Shown here: positions 24,132 to 25,697 of the stretch, piece after piece | How positions within the stretch are numbered: the stretch's first letter is position 1 | Layout: every line of letters starts with the position of its first letter | Origin: JAGFIY01 sp964499285 | Lineage (GTDB): Bacteria > Bacteroidota > Ignavibacteria > Ignavibacteriales > Melioribacteraceae | Assembly: GCA_964499285.1 (NCBI GenBank) | Contig: CAZCLA010000038.1 | Location: 1 to 25,697, forward strand | Direction: 5' to 3' | DNA length: 25,697 bases | Notes under the pieces: generated by a model | Databases searched by the model: none | What the model was told of the DNA's origin: nothing | The model's input: only the letters and a program-made list of their open reading frames with translations | Translations under genes and position numbers: made by a program

Positions 24132-25608
24132 TTTCGTCTTTCGAGAAATTCGTATCAAATTTTACGGGGTAATTTCCAGAAAAACAAGCAGTACAGAACT
24201 CCTCCGGATCATGATCCACCATAGCACTTAAAAGTTCGTTGTGAGTTAGATATTCAAGGCTGTCAACATGTAAATGCTCCGCAATGGCCTTGATGTTTTT
24301 ATCAAACTTATTTGCGATAAGTTCTTCTTTAGATGGAAAATCCATTCCATAATAGCATGGATAAGCAATCGGAGGAGAAGAAATTCTTAGATGAATCTCC
24401 TTAGGATTTGCTTCTCTAATAAGATTAACAAGTTGTTTTGAAGTAGTTCCTCGAACTATTGAATCATCAACCAAGACAACTGTTCGGTTTTCGAGTACAC
24501 CTTTTACGGTATTGAATTTTATTCTTACACCGATTTCCCTGTTTTTCTGTCCGGGTTGAATAAAAGTCCGCCCAATGTAGTGACTTCGAATCAATCCAAT
24601 TTCAAGTTTAGAAGGAATCCCTTTCTTTTCAAGTTGATTTTGATAACCAATTGCAGCAGTGTTTGAACTGTCCGGTACGCTGATAACTATTACTTTTTCA
24701 CCATCATTATCAAGTACAGGATGGTTATCTGCTAATACCTTACCTAATTTCCTTCTGATTTTATCGACATTGCTTCCAAAAATTTTACTGTCCGGCCGAC
24801 TAAAATATATGTACTCAAAAATACAGTGTTTCGTCTGTGACTTTTTCTCGAATGGGAAGTATGATTTAAAATTATTTGTATCCTGCACATTTTTATCAAT
24901 TACCACTACTTCGCCTGGGAATACATCTCTTACAAATTGAGCTGCATTTATATCAAGCGCACATGATTCAGAAGTGATGATCCAGCTGCCATTCATTTTA
25001 CCGATACAAAGCGGGCGAAAACCATTCGAGTCCCTAACACCAATTAATTTATCATCGGTCATAATTACGAGCGAGTAAGCACCTTCTATTTTATTTATTG
25101 CTTCAATGATTTGCTGCACTTGATCATCAAGACGGGATCTAGCGATAAGATGTAATATTACTTCGGTATCTGTCGCCGTTTGAAAAATTGCTCCTTCGTT
25201 AACGAGGTCATCTCTAAGTTTTTTAGCATTTGTCAGATTACCATTATGAGCAATCGCAAGATTGCCTTTCCTGTAATTTACTACAAATGGCTGAACATTC
25301 TTAACCGAATCTGATGAACCGGTGGTAGAATATCTGTTATGCCCGATAGCCATGCTGCCTTTTAGGATGGATTTAAAAATCGATGAATCTTGAAAAACCT
25401 CCGAAACGAGTCCGAAACCTTTCTCAATATTAAATTTTGGTCTTCCCGTTTCGTCCTGACAGCAGGAAACGATGCCGCTTGCCTCCTGTCCCCTATGCTG
25501 AAGCGCATGGAGTCCGTAATAAGTATTTACGGAAGCAGTTGAAGAACCAAATATTCCAAAAATGCCGCAATTACAAGTTGGTTTGTCGAGGTTTGTTTTA
25601 ATTTCCAT
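24121..25608 (-). CDS. purF: Amidophosphoribosyltransferase (Fe-S type)
   Basis: 495 residues from ATG 25606-25608. The longer in-frame reading to 25683 is rejected because its first 10 or so residues are a translation of the tRNA gene. A 13-residue propeptide precedes the catalytic Cys14 ('CGIFGIFG'), which must be exposed by cleavage; 'HRGQEASG' continues the glutaminase domain. The phosphoribosyltransferase domain has the PRPP loop 'VVLVDDSIVRGTTS' (377-390). Cys262, Cys418, Cys472 and Cys475 match the four ligands of the [4Fe-4S] cluster of B. subtilis PurF. The enzyme makes phosphoribosylamine from PRPP and glutamine, the first step of purine synthesis. No clear Shine-Dalgarno sequence. 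The protease gene overlaps its end. Confidence 0.97.
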   Translation of the reverse strand: MEIKTNLDKPTCNCGIFGIFGSSTASVNTYYGLHALQHRGQEASGIVSCCQDETGRPKFNIEKGFGLVSEVFQDSSIFKSILKGSMAIGHNRYSTTGSSDSVKNVQPFVVNYRKGNLAIAHNGNLTNAKKLRDDLVNEGAIFQTATDTEVILHLIARSRLDDQVQQIIEAINKIEGAYSLVIMTDDKLIGVRDSNGFRPLCIGKMNGSWIITSESCALDINAAQFVRDVFPGEVVVIDKNVQDTNNFKSYFPFEKKSQTKHCIFEYIYFSRPDSKIFGSNVDKIRRKLGKVLADNHPVLDNDGEKVIVISVPDSSNTAAIGYQNQLEKKGIPSKLEIGLIRSHYIGRTFIQPGQKNREIGVRIKFNTVKGVLENRTVVLVDDSIVRGTTSKQLVNLIREANPKEIHLRISSPPIAYPCYYGMDFPSKEELIANKFDKNIKAIAEHLHVDSLEYLTHNELLSAMVDHDPEEFCTACFSGNYPVKFDTNFSKDENEV

Positions 25609-25652
25609 AATAAAATTTTGAGAAAGGCACAACGAATTGCGCATAAAATTTG

Positions 25653-25697
25653 TCGGAACGGCGGGATTTGAACCCGCGACCACCTGAACCCCATTCA
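25653..25697 (-). tRNA. tRNA-Pro(GGG), 3' part only
   Basis: The right edge cuts the gene; tRNA positions 29 to 73 are visible. The anticodon loop ATGGGGT (T33, anticodon GGG, G37) is followed by stem half TCAGG, a five-base variable loop TGGTC, the T arm GCGGG-TTCAAAT-CCCGC, the acceptor half CGTTCCG and discriminator A. G72 implies C1, the C1-G72 pair characteristic of bacterial tRNA-Pro. CCA is not encoded (the next bases are CAA). purF starts 44 bases downstream on the same strand. Confidence 0.9.

Noticed and set aside
25609..25683. N-terminal extension of purF upstream of ATG 25608, with a product opening like 'MVAGSNPAVPTN'
   Set aside because: This peptide is the usual spurious translation of a tRNA T arm and acceptor stem; a tRNA-Pro gene occupies 25653-25697, and PurF homology begins only after the ATG at 25608.

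Overview
The window is a low-GC (roughly 35-37 %), gene-dense piece of a draft bacterial chromosome. Three features point to the Bacteroidota/Chlorobiota/Ignavibacteriota group: a secreted subtilase ends in a type IX secretion (T9SS type A) sorting domain, one promoter candidate has the Bacteroidota-type TTG...TAnnTTTG form, and Shine-Dalgarno sequences are mostly weak. An Ignavibacteria-like organism is my best guess, by inference only. Two runs of exactly 100 N (7316-7415 and 15115-15214) are scaffold joins. They cut cinA and purD, and the reading frames on either side do not match a true 100-base insert.

Left edge (1-1795, minus strand): three abutting genes look like minor pseudopilins in the order PilV-like, PilW-like, PilX-like. 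None has, or could have, a prepilin leader, because an in-frame stop lies at most two codons before each start. A divergent intergenic region with a perfect inverted repeat separates them from a low-molecular-weight protein tyrosine phosphatase gene followed at once by a fructosamine-3-kinase-family gene (1913-3250), a likely protein-deglycation pair. A POT/PTR-type transporter (3252-4784, minus) converges on them.

Centre (4937-15549, plus strand): a long co-directional array. purC, a DUF971 gene, pgsA, pgpA, cinA, thpR, recA and recX run from 4937 to 10410 with tiny gaps or overlaps, mixing purine synthesis, phosphatidylglycerol synthesis, nucleotide/RNA repair and recombination. After a short promoter-like gap come a glutaryl-CoA dehydrogenase, guaB, a glycosyltransferase and purD.

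Right part (25697-15556, minus strand): a partial tRNA-Pro(GGG), purF, a very large secreted S8 protease with a beta-propeller and T9SS tail, a second CDP-alcohol phosphatidyltransferase, ftsY, a diacylglycerol-kinase-family lipid kinase, a small single-pass membrane protein, an NtrC-type sigma-54 activator and a HIT-family hydrolase. Most junctions are under 50 bp and several overlap, so this looks like one transcription unit or a few nested ones.

Purine synthesis recurs (purC, guaB, purD, purF) without forming one operon. Phospholipid synthesis recurs as pgsA-pgpA on one strand and pgsA2/lipid kinase on the other. I saw no IS element, CRISPR array, phage gene or rRNA, no convincing intrinsic terminator, and no non-coding stretch longer than about 150 bp.
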